A DNA stretch of 64,000 nucleotides, taken from Pseudidiomarina aquimaris. GTDB taxonomy: Bacteria > Pseudomonadota > Gammaproteobacteria > Enterobacterales > Alteromonadaceae. Below, piece by piece: positions 17,439-27,066 of the stretch. Both the position numbers and the translations under genes were made by a program. Position 1 is the stretch's first letter. The number at the start of each line of letters is the position of its first letter. The stretch covers positions 62,001 through 126,000 of the forward strand of contig NZ_PIPT01000001.1 of assembly GCF_003987395.1 (NCBI RefSeq). Direction: 5' to 3'. The notes under the pieces were generated by a model that had not been told where the DNA came from, did not search any database, and saw only the letters and a program-made list of their open reading frames with translations.

Positions 17439-17783
17439 ATGAAACTATCTAATGTACTTACTTCAATCGCTTCAGTAATGGCACTTACGTTCGGTACCGT
17501 CGCAATGGCGACTACCTTGCAAGATCCAGAAACTGCACAGCAGCAGGGTATGGAAAAGGCTGGTGACCATATCAGTGATTCAGCGATTACTGCAAACGTT
17601 AAAAGTGCACTTATGTCACAAGCAAGTGGCATGCAAATCAACGTTTCAACTACTGACGGTGAAGTAACGCTGAGCGGTGAAGTTGAAAGCCAAGCCGACA
17701 TCAGTGCTATCGAGCGTATAGTACGCAATGTTGAAGGCGTTAAAAACGTTCGTAACGAACTGAAAGTGAAGTCTGAAGCTTAA
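17439..17783 (+). CDS. periplasmic BON-domain protein, OsmY-like
   Basis: 114 aa: Sec signal (to VAMA), a short linker, then a single BON domain (about 45-112) with SDSAITANVKSALM, the glycine-bearing TTDGEVTLSGEVES and VRNVEGVKNVRNEL. BON domains bind membranes or ligands; OsmY-type proteins are stress-induced. AGGAGGAA lies 6-7 bp before the ATG. A paralogue begins at 63722. Confidence 0.88.
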   Translation: MKLSNVLTSIASVMALTFGTVAMATTLQDPETAQQQGMEKAGDHISDSAITANVKSALMSQASGMQINVSTTDGEVTLSGEVESQADISAIERIVRNVEGVKNVRNELKVKSEA

Positions 17784-17808
17784 TTTCCAGTTCGATACAA
17801 TCTCCCGT

Positions 17809-17844
17809 AACCCCGTGTGGCCGCGCTTGCCCACGGGGTTTTTT
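17809..17844 (+). terminator. rho-independent terminator after BON gene
   Basis: Stem CCCCGTG (17811-17817) / CACGGGG (17832-17838), extended by AA/TT, followed by six T on the plus strand. It sits 26 bp after the BON stop and before the convergent bcsG end. Confidence 0.88.
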
Positions 17845-17859
17845 AATAACAAAAGTCCA

Positions 17860-19467
17860 TTACTGTTTGTAGGGCAACCAGTTACGCTCTTTGATTTTCA
17901 ACCAGAAGTTGTTTTTGTAGTCGATCACCTTGATATCTTTATTTTCTGCAACCCATTCCGTCGATGGTAACTGCTCTGCCACTTTCGTTAATGAGAAGGA
18001 CGGGTTACTAAACGGTTGTTGCGCATTTATTTCGAAGATCGCACTGGTAATTGCGGTAGGCCCAGTATTGCGCTCAACTACCAGTTGTTCCTGCGGCGCT
18101 TCAAAGCCTTCGCCAAATAGGGAAATCAGCACTGGAACATGCGTGATCGGCGGGGTTGGTATCTCACGTAACCCTGGCAATTGTAAGGCATCTCCCTTTA
18201 GATTCGCCCCATGCTCCGGAGCAATAATAAGTAAAACACGCCGTCCCGAAGCTTTAATTGCCATTTGTAACTGATAAATCTCATCTAGCAACGTGGCGGT
18301 CCGCATGGCATAACTATCTAAACTATTGCCATTGAAACCGGGCACGCGATTACCGTCGTGTAAGCTGAGCGTATTATAAAAAGTAAAGCGCGAATCGCTG
18401 TTTGTGCTGCTGGCCAACCAGTTTTGCAGAATAGCACTGTCGGATTTAATTAGACTGCCGTCAAAACCTGTCATACTGATCGGCGCACTGGTATTGAATT
18501 GCGGTGCTGGCATGCCAGCAAATTGCTGCAAAAGGCCGCTAAAGTCATCATATTCACCGGTATGGTTTAACAATACCTCAGGGCGATAACCTAGCTTTTC
18601 GAGTTGTTGGCTGACCATGCATTGCGGAGTGTTAGTGAATAGTTGTTGGTGGGGCTGGTGGCCACAATTTGCGCGTAGTAAACGTAATGCTGACGGCCCC
18701 GAGTAAGACGTCGCGCTGTTGTAGTTCTCGAACATTAGGTGCGCATCTTTGATCACCGGGTGGTCTTGTAAGCCAGCGGTGGCCAGATCTTGCCACGACA
18801 TCGAGCATATGTTGATTAGCAAAATATCGAAGTCGGCTGTGCTTTCTCGACTGGGCGTTAACTTGAATTTTTGTTGCTCATCGTAAAAGGCTTCGAGCTT
18901 TTCGCTTGGCGAATTGAACTGTATCGCATCTGGGGTATCGATGGTGGTCAGATCCAGCGTCGTTGGTACGGCTTGCAATGGGGTCTCGGCAGGCTGTTGG
19001 GCGACACCGGCAGCAATGACTGCGATAAAAGCAATGACCGTCATGCGAACTATATTTTGCAAGTATACGAAGCCAATCCACGCAATAAGAAGAACGATAA
19101 TAAACTCAACTTGTATCGAGCGTGTAAGTAGTTCCCACATATAGGCGAAACTAAAGCCAGTAATGGAGGACCATTGGTCGATGATGCTGCTAAATGGCGG
19201 CAATGAGCTTTCGTGGTAGAGCAACCCGAGACCGACGGGGATCGCCACAATTTGCCGCAACCATTTGAGCGCTGTAGTGCGCATTGGTAAGGTGAGCAAC
19301 ATCATCATGGCCAAGTTTTCCCAAAGGCCTATTTCTAAATAACCACGAAAAGCTAGAATAACTTTGGCAATAAAATAAAAGGCCCACGCACTAAGGCCTG
19401 GCCACATAAATAGAGGGCGATTGAGTAACTCTTCGCGATGACGCCAGTAGAGGCTTGGTTCAGCCAT
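17860..19467 (-). CDS. bcsG: BcsG, cellulose phosphoethanolamine transferase
   Basis: 535 aa. Four to five N-terminal membrane helices (after FMWPGLSAWAFYFIAKVI) are followed by a periplasmic alkaline-phosphatase-superfamily domain with LINICSMSW (catalytic Ser/Thr region), LFENYNSATSYSGPSALRLLRANCG and a late APEHG metal-binding segment. BcsG transfers phosphoethanolamine from phosphatidylethanolamine to nascent cellulose. It is the last gene of bcsE-bcsF-bcsG, with a 21-bp gap after bcsF. Confidence 0.92.
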   Translation of the reverse strand: MAEPSLYWRHREELLNRPLFMWPGLSAWAFYFIAKVILAFRGYLEIGLWENLAMMMLLTLPMRTTALKWLRQIVAIPVGLGLLYHESSLPPFSSIIDQWSSITGFSFAYMWELLTRSIQVEFIIVLLIAWIGFVYLQNIVRMTVIAFIAVIAAGVAQQPAETPLQAVPTTLDLTTIDTPDAIQFNSPSEKLEAFYDEQQKFKLTPSRESTADFDILLINICSMSWQDLATAGLQDHPVIKDAHLMFENYNSATSYSGPSALRLLRANCGHQPHQQLFTNTPQCMVSQQLEKLGYRPEVLLNHTGEYDDFSGLLQQFAGMPAPQFNTSAPISMTGFDGSLIKSDSAILQNWLASSTNSDSRFTFYNTLSLHDGNRVPGFNGNSLDSYAMRTATLLDEIYQLQMAIKASGRRVLLIIAPEHGANLKGDALQLPGLREIPTPPITHVPVLISLFGEGFEAPQEQLVVERNTGPTAITSAIFEINAQQPFSNPSFSLTKVAEQLPSTEWVAENKDIKVIDYKNNFWLKIKERNWLPYKQ

Positions 19468-19488
19468 GAATTCCTCGATATTTACTCA

Positions 19489-19638
19489 TTAATTAAGCTT
19501 ACGAAAATAGCGGAAGCGTGCGGTCAGTCGCCACAACCAGTTAAAGAACAGCTTAAGTAGTTTGAGACTAAAAAGACCACCAAGAAAACCTAGTGCAAAG
19601 GTCGCAAGCGCAATCTGAATGACTTGAGTTTCTGGCAT
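19489..19638 (-). CDS. bcsF: BcsF-like single-pass membrane peptide
   Basis: A 49-aa frame read from ATG 19638: MPETQVIQIALATFAL... with one hydrophobic helix (about residues 6-27) and a basic aromatic tail ending RFRYFRKLN. It starts 1 bp after the bcsE stop and ends 21 bp before bcsG, exactly where BcsF is found in E. coli-type loci. BcsF anchors BcsE at the membrane so that c-di-GMP can stimulate the synthase. It is shorter than E. coli BcsF (63 aa); the call rests on position, size and topology. Confidence 0.78.
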   Translation of the reverse strand: MPETQVIQIALATFALGFLGGLFSLKLLKLFFNWLWRLTARFRYFRKLN

Positions 19639-19639
19639 A

Positions 19640-21181
19640 TCAAGATTCCTTGGGCGAGGTAACAGTTCGTAAGGGCGAGAAACTTTGTGGGAAAACTCGG
19701 CGGTAGGTGTGATCAGAGGTATCTTCTTCCACTACATCCGCTTGCCCGAGCATCTCGGTTAAGTCTAACTGTTCATTAACAGTCTGCAGCAGGTCCAGTT
19801 TGTCTTCTAAACTCTGCAAGGTATGAACACGTTCGTCTTTGGCAAACAAGTTAGCAAGTGGCGCCCCAAATAAAAACTCTAATGTCTGCTTAACATCCTG
19901 AGCACGACAACCGAATAGGAAAATCGGTACCTGGCGCTCAACACTACTAATCAGATCGCCGCCACGCCGATGCTGAAAGCGCTGCACCACGTCGACCACT
20001 TTGAGTCCGCGGGCAGGTCTGCCTAATATGAAGCTGAAATCAATGTTTTGTGCATTGGCTAAACGTGCGAGTCGACGAACATGATCAACAAACTTAGTTA
20101 GCGGCTGATAGCCTTGCAGCTCGTCCGGGACAAATTGTTCTTGTAGCGCAGCAAAGCTAGCGGGCAAACTACGCGCAAAACGCCAGCCCACAGATGACTC
20201 GATCAAAGAAATCACTTGGTTAAAGCGTAAGTTGATCGGCAGAATCAAGGTTGCGCCGGCCTGTAATAGCAATTGTTCGTCGGTATGCCGAATCGCTTGA
20301 TCGAGCTCGCGGATGTAGATGCGCAGGTAGCGACCAAAGTGACTACGTAGCGTAAATATGGTGCGCATTAACTCGGTAACATCTTGGCCGCGGTAATAGG
20401 AAAGAAGAAGGGCGTCATCGCTATTGCGTTCCAGCGCTGCAGTTATCGCTGTCTCAGAATGTAACTGTTGCCATTCAGCAGGAGCTATCTCCTGACCAGT
20501 GACAGCACTACTAAGGTAGAAGATGGGCGCTCTTTCTAAGCGTAACTTAGCTTGCTGCTCGTCTAAAAAGCCTGAGGAGTCAAGCGTCCATTGTTGCTGA
20601 CTATCGACCCGAATACGAAATTTGTCTTGCCGAACTTTGCCTTGGTAAAACCAGTAATGAACCTCGAACCAATAGCCTTGTTGTGTGGCAGTAAAACTGC
20701 TCAAGCTTTGGAATCGACTCTCAGTTTGTCTTAGCCATTGTTGCAGCGATGTTGCTGCGACATCGCCAGAAAAACAGAAACAAACTACTTTATTATGTCG
20801 GGCCGCCCAGTTTTCGAGTGTGACAAGTTGCTTTCCGTTTAACAAAAAGTCGCTTAGAGGGCTTCGTTCTGCACTAAAGTGAAAAACAATGGCCTGGTGG
20901 TTTGCGCTTAACCGTTCAAGTCCAGCGTAAAAGTCACCGGCTTTAAAGTTTCGACGGAACTTCATCTCGGCTTGCGAGATATCATGGCTGGCAGGAAAAA
21001 GCCGCTTGCGCTCGGTGATGTTGATATCACAGACATAAAGCACGGAGGTTTGCTGGTGGAGAACCGAGATTAACTTCGCCAGCGGCTCACTGGTGTTTGC
21101 ACTAAACGCATGCACCTGGCCACCATTTAATGGTGGCAAAATGTTCTCGTGATGATTTACCAACTCCGCTAGCGTAAGCAT
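19640..21181 (-). CDS. bcsE: BcsE, c-di-GMP-binding cellulose regulator
   Basis: 513 aa. Divergent N-terminal RecA/receiver-like part, then the GIL domain. The RxGD c-di-GMP motif is seen as R406-G-G-D409 in FQHRRGGDLISS, close to its position in E. coli BcsE. The protein binds c-di-GMP and, via BcsF and BcsQ/R, raises cellulose output. First gene of the minus-strand bcsEFG set, diverging from bcsRQABZC. Confidence 0.88.
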   Translation of the reverse strand: MLTLAELVNHHENILPPLNGGQVHAFSANTSEPLAKLISVLHQQTSVLYVCDINITERKRLFPASHDISQAEMKFRRNFKAGDFYAGLERLSANHQAIVFHFSAERSPLSDFLLNGKQLVTLENWAARHNKVVCFCFSGDVAATSLQQWLRQTESRFQSLSSFTATQQGYWFEVHYWFYQGKVRQDKFRIRVDSQQQWTLDSSGFLDEQQAKLRLERAPIFYLSSAVTGQEIAPAEWQQLHSETAITAALERNSDDALLLSYYRGQDVTELMRTIFTLRSHFGRYLRIYIRELDQAIRHTDEQLLLQAGATLILPINLRFNQVISLIESSVGWRFARSLPASFAALQEQFVPDELQGYQPLTKFVDHVRRLARLANAQNIDFSFILGRPARGLKVVDVVQRFQHRRGGDLISSVERQVPIFLFGCRAQDVKQTLEFLFGAPLANLFAKDERVHTLQSLEDKLDLLQTVNEQLDLTEMLGQADVVEEDTSDHTYRRVFPQSFSPLRTVTSPKES

Positions 21182-21268
21182 TGAGTGTTTGTCTTTTCTT
21201 TATAATTTTTAGTATGATAACAAACCAAAATAACTAAAAACAACTGATAAAAAATAACACTCAGTATG

Positions 21269-21292
21269 TTGATTATATATAAATGTAATCAA
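21269..21292. promoter_or_regulatory. inverted repeat in bcsE/bcsR divergent promoter region
   Basis: TTGATTA (21269-21275) and TAATCAA (21286-21292) flank a 10-bp AT-rich spacer, within the 141-bp gap between the two cellulose operons. The gap is strongly AT-rich. A regulator site for one or both operons is plausible; none is identified. Confidence 0.5.
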
Positions 21293-21322
21293 TAAGTTGG
21301 ATTTGAGGGCGAAAGGGGCATT

Positions 21323-21511
21323 ATGAGTACAGCAAAAGGTAGCGACGATCGTACTGCGCTCGACATCCGTAATCTCCGGTATTTTGTGCCCTCGTATCAG
21401 CAGCCGTTCATCGAGGCCGTTGCCACGCAACGCGTCGCGGCAATACGTAAAAAATGGCGTCTGTTTAGCAAGCAAACGTCTGCCTTCACCAGTTCGAGCG
21501 CCACAGAATGA
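21323..21511 (+). CDS. BcsR-like small cellulose protein
   Basis: 62 aa, the same length as E. coli BcsR, and in the same place, overlapping the bcsQ start (ATGA). The stretch VPSYQQPFIEAVATQRVAAIRKKWRLFS recalls BcsR's REQLAAALKRWPLL helix (quoted part: QRVAAIRKKWRLF). BcsR forms a complex with BcsQ that stabilises the secretion machinery and c-di-GMP response. AAAGGGG lies 4 bp before the ATG. Confidence 0.7.
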   Translation: MSTAKGSDDRTALDIRNLRYFVPSYQQPFIEAVATQRVAAIRKKWRLFSKQTSAFTSSSATE

Positions 21512-22260
21512 AATTACTCGCGATTGAGAGCCTCGTCGGCGGAGCCGGCGCGACAACTCTAACAGCAAACCTCGCAGCAGCCTTACGGCAAGGCGAGCAA
21601 CGCGTTGCGGTTATTGACTGTTGTGCGCAGAATCATCTCGCCGCGCATTTTGGTCAGCCGCTAACAGAGGCTATGGGTGTTTTTACTGATGCTGAGGCGC
21701 CGAAAAGCTTACTGGAATCCGCTTTTATCTCAGCTTCAGGCGTGCTTGTCGCTCCCTATGGCAGCGCCACCGAAAACACGCAATCGATTACGGCGCAACA
21801 TCAACAGCGTTTCGAGCAACTGTTACAGGAGCTGCAAGAGCTAAGTAAGCCACGCGTAGATTGGGTCTTGCTGAATTTGCCGACGGGTTTCAGCTTTGCC
21901 CCGAATGTAATGTTACCGAATGCCGCATCATGCTTGCTGGTGCTAGAGCCTGAACCTCGTTGTTATATGAACTTGCAGCGTTGGCAGGCGCGCCAAGACC
22001 GCCCGGAACAATTAAGATACCGTGCGATCATGAATAAGGTTGCACCGCACCTTGAATTACCGCGTGACATTTTTGACTTATGTCAGGCGGAACTTGATCC
22101 AGAATGGTTACTGCCACTTTACATTAATCGTGACCAACATATCCCCGAGGCACTCGCCACGCAGCAATTACTTTTTGAGTACACGCTAGGAGCGCAGGGC
22201 AACGCTGACTTCGCCGAGCTGGCAGCATGGCTACAAGCCTCTGCGGAGATTGAACAGTGA
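21508..22260 (+). CDS. bcsQ: BcsQ, MinD/ParA-like cellulose ATPase
   Basis: 250 aa SIMIBI NTPase. The P-loop reads VGGAGATTLTAN, lacking the usual second lysine, as is also seen in other BcsQ proteins; a switch-like VIDCCAQN follows. BcsQ places the cellulose complex at the pole and supports its assembly. It overlaps bcsR-like and bcsA by 4 bp each. Confidence 0.9.
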   Translation: MKLLAIESLVGGAGATTLTANLAAALRQGEQRVAVIDCCAQNHLAAHFGQPLTEAMGVFTDAEAPKSLLESAFISASGVLVAPYGSATENTQSITAQHQQRFEQLLQELQELSKPRVDWVLLNLPTGFSFAPNVMLPNAASCLLVLEPEPRCYMNLQRWQARQDRPEQLRYRAIMNKVAPHLELPRDIFDLCQAELDPEWLLPLYINRDQHIPEALATQQLLFEYTLGAQGNADFAELAAWLQASAEIEQ

Positions 22261-24827
22261 TATTGATCCGTCAACAGTGGCAAGAATTGCGGCGTCGCCA
22301 ACCCGTGTTACGGGCGGCGATGAACATGCTTTTGCTTTACCTTGAGGTCGTGCTGCTGCAAGTGAATCCGCAACGACAGGCCAAGCTTGGGCCCGAGTTT
22401 GATAAGCGCCGCAGTTTAAGGTTTTGGTTTCCACATGTACGTTGGGATCGTCCGAATCCGCTGGATGTTATCAGAATCCTATTGCAAAGTGTTTGGTTAC
22501 TGGTCGCAAAAACACGCATTGAACGAGACCAGCAACGGCGGCGAGGCTGGTCGGTGGCAACCCCCGTAGAAGTTACACAAAAAGGTGTGCGCGCAACATT
22601 AAGTCATCCGTTGCGTTGGGCGACGCTATGGTTTGAGCGCTTTTTTCAACAACGAGCACAGAGTCAAACGACGCGGTGGAATCTTCCGTTTCGTATCGTG
22701 TTAACGATCATTGCCAGCGCCACCGCACTGATTATTATTGGCTTACCAATGGAAGCAACGTCGCAAGCGATTCTGCTCTTGTGTTTCTGGGCAGTGGCGT
22801 TGTGGGTTCGTAATATTCGAGGTCGCATCCCTTTACTGCTAATGGTGACGTTGTCGGTGTTGGTGAGTACACGTTATTTGTTTTGGCGGGTTACGCAGAC
22901 GATTAACTGGGATGTCACCATGGATATGGTGTTCGGTCTCATCCTTCTCAGTGCTGAGGTATACGCTTGGACCATTCTGACGCTGGGCTATATTCAGTCA
23001 GCATGGCCGTTGCAACGAAAAGTTGCACCTTTACCTGACGATGTTGGGCTTTGGCCCAGCGTGGATATATTTATACCGACCTATAATGAACCCTTGTCGG
23101 TCGTACGACACACAATTTTGGCGGCTCAAGTTATTGACTGGCCACAAGAAAAGCTCAATGTCTATGTGCTGGACGACGGTAAACGTGATGAAATTCGACG
23201 TTTTTGTGAAGAAATTAACGCCACATACTTGACCCGCCCGGATAACAGTCATGCGAAAGCGGGCAATTTGAATCACGCTTTGAAGTACTCCTCTGGCGAC
23301 TACATAGCGATTTTTGACTGCGATCATATTCCAACTCGGGGTTTCCTGCAGTTAACCATGGGCTGGTTCCTGCGTGATGATAAACTCGCATTAGTACAGA
23401 CACCACACCACTTTTTCTCGGCCGATCCCTTTGAAAAAAATCTTCGCGTGTTTCGTAAGAACCCCAATGAAGGCGAATTGTTTTATGGCCTAATACAAGA
23501 TGGCAATGACATGTGGAACGCGTCATTTTTTTGTGGTTCATGCGCAGTTATGAAACGTGGTCCCCTGCAGGAGGTTGGTGGAATCGCCGTCGAGACAGTA
23601 ACCGAGGACGCGCATACGGCATTAAAGCTGCATCGTCGCGGCTATAACTCTGCCTATTTGAATATCCCCTTGGCGGCCGGCCTTGCTACCGAAAGCCTAT
23701 CCGCTCATATCGGGCAGCGCATACGCTGGGCGCGGGGAATGGCGCAGATATTTAGAGTTGATAACCCATTGGTAGGCAAAGGCCTCAATTGGGGGCAGCG
23801 ACTCTGTTACGCCAATGCCATGTTGTATTTTCTAAATGGTATTCCGCGCGTGATTTTTTTATTGGCGCCACTGGCATTTTTGCTACTGCATAGTTATATC
23901 GTATTTGCTCCAGCGATTATGATCGCTATTTACGCCATTCCGCATCTCGTCCATGCCAACCTTGCGAACTCGCGCTCGCAAGGTAAGTTCCGCCATTCGT
24001 TTTGGGCGGAAATGTATGAGACTGTATTGGCATGGTACATTTTACGACCCACAACTGTGGCGCTCATTTCGCCTAAACTTGGTAAGTTTAATGTAACGCA
24101 AAAAGGCGGAATTACCGAGCGTTCCTTTTTTGACTGGCGTATATCGTGGCCATATATCACCTTGATTACGCTGAGTCTATTAGGGTTTGGTTTCGGTGTT
24201 TGGCGTCTTATAGAAGGCCCTAAGGACGAGTACTTAACCGTTGTATTGAATCTGTTTTGGGTGACCTATAACCTTATATTATTAGGTGGAGCCGTCGCTG
24301 TTGCAGAAGAGGCGAAACAAGTGCGCAATGCCCACCGTATCAATGTAAACAAAGTAGTGACTATCGTTGATCACGAAGAACGAATGTACCAAGTAACGAT
24401 GACGGATTTCTCCCATGCTGGAGTTGGCTTAGAGTTACCGAAAGGGTTACTGCTGCGCGAGGGCGATTTAGTAAATCTTATCTTAGTGGATGGCACGCAA
24501 CAGATAGCGGTGAAATTGCAGGTTAAGTCGCGACGTGGTCAAAGTGTTGGCACGCGCGTATTATTTGACACCTACGAGCAGGAGCGCGCGTTTTTACGGG
24601 CCACCTTTGCGCGCGCTGATGCATGGCTTGGCTGGCGTCCGGAAGATAGTGTTGATAAACCCATACAAAGTTTAACTGAAGTGGTTGGTATCGGAATTAA
24701 AGGCTACCAGCGACTCTTTTTGCATTTGGCACCGAGGATGAGACCGGTAGCGAATCTATTAGGTAGAGCCTGGCGTACTTTTCTGAGTATTTTGCCACGG
24801 TCTCCAATAACGAGGAACGAAGGATGA
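22257..24827 (+). CDS. bcsA: BcsA, cellulose synthase catalytic subunit
   Basis: 856 aa. A GT2 domain is framed by membrane helices with all hallmarks: D306-D307-G, D354-C-D356, T449-E-D451 and Q487-R-I-R-W491. The C-terminal PilZ domain has R690-N-A-H-R694 and D717-FSHAGVG, the two c-di-GMP-binding motifs. An N-terminal extension of about 130 residues precedes the first helix. It polymerises UDP-glucose and extrudes the chain, gated by c-di-GMP. Overlaps of 4 bp on both sides indicate a tight operon. Confidence 0.96.
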   Translation: MILIRQQWQELRRRQPVLRAAMNMLLLYLEVVLLQVNPQRQAKLGPEFDKRRSLRFWFPHVRWDRPNPLDVIRILLQSVWLLVAKTRIERDQQRRRGWSVATPVEVTQKGVRATLSHPLRWATLWFERFFQQRAQSQTTRWNLPFRIVLTIIASATALIIIGLPMEATSQAILLLCFWAVALWVRNIRGRIPLLLMVTLSVLVSTRYLFWRVTQTINWDVTMDMVFGLILLSAEVYAWTILTLGYIQSAWPLQRKVAPLPDDVGLWPSVDIFIPTYNEPLSVVRHTILAAQVIDWPQEKLNVYVLDDGKRDEIRRFCEEINATYLTRPDNSHAKAGNLNHALKYSSGDYIAIFDCDHIPTRGFLQLTMGWFLRDDKLALVQTPHHFFSADPFEKNLRVFRKNPNEGELFYGLIQDGNDMWNASFFCGSCAVMKRGPLQEVGGIAVETVTEDAHTALKLHRRGYNSAYLNIPLAAGLATESLSAHIGQRIRWARGMAQIFRVDNPLVGKGLNWGQRLCYANAMLYFLNGIPRVIFLLAPLAFLLLHSYIVFAPAIMIAIYAIPHLVHANLANSRSQGKFRHSFWAEMYETVLAWYILRPTTVALISPKLGKFNVTQKGGITERSFFDWRISWPYITLITLSLLGFGFGVWRLIEGPKDEYLTVVLNLFWVTYNLILLGGAVAVAEEAKQVRNAHRINVNKVVTIVDHEERMYQVTMTDFSHAGVGLELPKGLLLREGDLVNLILVDGTQQIAVKLQVKSRRGQSVGTRVLFDTYEQERAFLRATFARADAWLGWRPEDSVDKPIQSLTEVVGIGIKGYQRLFLHLAPRMRPVANLLGRAWRTFLSILPRSPITRNEG

Positions 24828-27055
24828 GAATGTCTTGGACATTGCCATGGCTATTTCTGACCGTACTGTTAGGAAGTGCGCCAGTGTTAGCGCAAGTCGA
24901 AAACCAAGAGAAGATGCTTGAGGAGTGGCAAAAGCTACCTCGTTGGCAAGAAGATTACTCGCTAAATGCTGCCGCAAACTCGCAACAACTGCGGATTGAT
25001 GGTTTACGTCCCGAAATGACCATTGGCTTCGGCGGACGTTATGATCGTGTGGTTGAAGGGGCAGAGCTAGACTTGGCGTTTATGATCTCGCCGGCAATGG
25101 TCGATACGGTAAGTCAACTCCGCGTGAGCATGAATGAAGAAGTCATTGGTAGCGTGTCATTACAAAAAAGTATGGCGAATACCGTGCAGCGCCGCAGCTT
25201 CAACATCGATCCGCGCCTTTTCACTAGTTACAACCAACTTCGCCTCGAATTAATCAGTGAAGTGTTTAATGGGCAGTGCACGCTAGCATCGCCTGCAGCC
25301 TGGATTGAGTTTTTAGATGACAGTACCTTAACGCTCGACTATCAGCAGCTTCGTGTAGCGAACGAGTTGTCTTACTTCCCGGAACCATGGTTTGATCGGA
25401 ATGACTTTAGCGCTGTGAACCTCAACTTTGTCAGTTTTGGCGTGCCAACTATGGCAACAGCCGAAGCACATGCCGTATTGGCGAGTTATTTTGGCCAAGT
25501 CGCTGATTGGCGCGCGGTTACGGTTGAGCATTACGACGTGGAGCCTGCCATCGGAAGCTTATTGCAGGATCACGAGTGGCGCCAGCAATGGCCGCAAGAC
25601 CATGCCATTATGACCTTGACTAACGAGCAACGACCAAGACCGTTTCATCGGTTGGAAAAGGTTACAGCGCCGACCGTAAGAGTCGTGCCCAACCCAGCTT
25701 ATCCTGCTTACAAATTATTGCTGATTGCAGCGCCAGATGAGGAACAATTGCGCGCCACGGTAAGTACGTTTGTACTGAGTAATCAAACGATGAGTGGCGA
25801 CCAGGTGGTAGTGGAGCCACAAGCATTGGCACCGCGTGACGCGTACCAAGCTCCGCGGTGGGTTTCCACCGAGCGTCCGGTGCAGATTAGTGAGCTGGTG
25901 GACCATCCAAGTGAGTTGCAGCGTTCCGCGCGCAATACGGCTCCAGTAAATGTTGAGTTGCGTTTACCGCCCGACTTGTTTATTTGGCAACGTAACGGTA
26001 TTCCGTTGGACCTCCGCTTCCGGTACACCCCGCCATTAAGCGAAGATGAAAGTCGCATGTTGGTGAGTATCAATAACGAATTCATCAAAGCATTCGATTT
26101 AAATGAAACGGGCAGCGAAAATAATGAAGAACGTTTGCGGATTCCGATTTTATCAGGCTCGCTGCTGCCCGAAGATGACAATGTGACCTTACCCTCATTC
26201 CGCCTCGGCGCGGTCAATAATATGGAGTTTCGGTTTGATTTTGGCAATGTAAGTGATGTGTGTAGTACGCCTCCTTTGTTGAACTCGCAAGGCGTTATTG
26301 AAGGGGACTCGACCATTGATCTACGTGGCTATGATAATTATGTGGCATTGCCTGATGTGCAACTGTTCATGAAAACAGGTTACCCATTTACCCGTTGGGA
26401 TGATTTGTCACAAACGTTAGTGGTAGTACCTGAACAACTTAATGGTGATTTATATGTCACCTTATTGATGACATTGGCGAAGCTCAGTGGGGCAACTGGA
26501 TACCCGGCAACACAGCTGGAGCTCGTGAGTGCAGCCAATTTGCCGGAAACAACCGACAAAGATGTATTGCTAATCGGCAGTCAAAGTTTGCAACGTTTTC
26601 TTAAAGCTTACGGCACCGCTGAACTCGATCGTCAAATCGAAAAGCAACGCTTAGCAGGGCGCGAGCAATTACTCTACAGCCCGCAACTTGCACTAAGAAA
26701 TAGTGGACCAAGCGCAGCGGTAGTGGGTTTTAGATCACCGTTTGCTGAGCAACGCTCGGTGGTTGCCGTGACCGCCACTACTGATAGCTATCTCGATCGG
26801 TATCGCCAAGCATTGATTAGCGATACATTGTCGAACGAAATGACTGGCTTTTTGGCTGTTCTAACACCCGCCCGGGTGAGCTCTTTCGAGCCACAGGAAA
26901 GCTACTATGTCGGCAATTTGAGTTGGTGGAACCGACTCATGTACCACCTGGCAAAGTACCCTGTGTTGGTTACCGTACTTGCGTTACTCGCGTTACTGGT
27001 ACTCGTTATCGCGCTCTATCGCTTGTTCGTCGCCAAAGTTCGTACGCGTCAATAG
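24824..27055 (+). CDS. bcsB: BcsB, periplasmic cellulose synthase subunit
   Basis: 743 aa. Sec signal (to VLAQ), two jelly-roll/flavodoxin-like pairs typical of BcsB, and one C-terminal membrane helix (YPVLVTVLALLALLVLVIAL) that packs on BcsA. The paired segments GQCTLASPAAWIEFLDDSTL and FSDVCSTPPLL-like DVCSTPPLLN hold the conserved cysteines. Guides glucan across the periplasm. Confidence 0.92.
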   Translation: MRMSWTLPWLFLTVLLGSAPVLAQVENQEKMLEEWQKLPRWQEDYSLNAAANSQQLRIDGLRPEMTIGFGGRYDRVVEGAELDLAFMISPAMVDTVSQLRVSMNEEVIGSVSLQKSMANTVQRRSFNIDPRLFTSYNQLRLELISEVFNGQCTLASPAAWIEFLDDSTLTLDYQQLRVANELSYFPEPWFDRNDFSAVNLNFVSFGVPTMATAEAHAVLASYFGQVADWRAVTVEHYDVEPAIGSLLQDHEWRQQWPQDHAIMTLTNEQRPRPFHRLEKVTAPTVRVVPNPAYPAYKLLLIAAPDEEQLRATVSTFVLSNQTMSGDQVVVEPQALAPRDAYQAPRWVSTERPVQISELVDHPSELQRSARNTAPVNVELRLPPDLFIWQRNGIPLDLRFRYTPPLSEDESRMLVSINNEFIKAFDLNETGSENNEERLRIPILSGSLLPEDDNVTLPSFRLGAVNNMEFRFDFGNVSDVCSTPPLLNSQGVIEGDSTIDLRGYDNYVALPDVQLFMKTGYPFTRWDDLSQTLVVVPEQLNGDLYVTLLMTLAKLSGATGYPATQLELVSAANLPETTDKDVLLIGSQSLQRFLKAYGTAELDRQIEKQRLAGREQLLYSPQLALRNSGPSAAVVGFRSPFAEQRSVVAVTATTDSYLDRYRQALISDTLSNEMTGFLAVLTPARVSSFEPQESYYVGNLSWWNRLMYHLAKYPVLVTVLALLALLVLVIALYRLFVAKVRTRQ

Positions 27056-27066
27056 GGGTGAAATTG

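Noticed and set aside
21209-21568. 119-aa minus-strand frame over the bcsE/bcsR gap
   Set aside because: Antisense to bcsR-like and bcsQ and Cys/Ser/Phe-rich at its end; a shadow of the coding strand.
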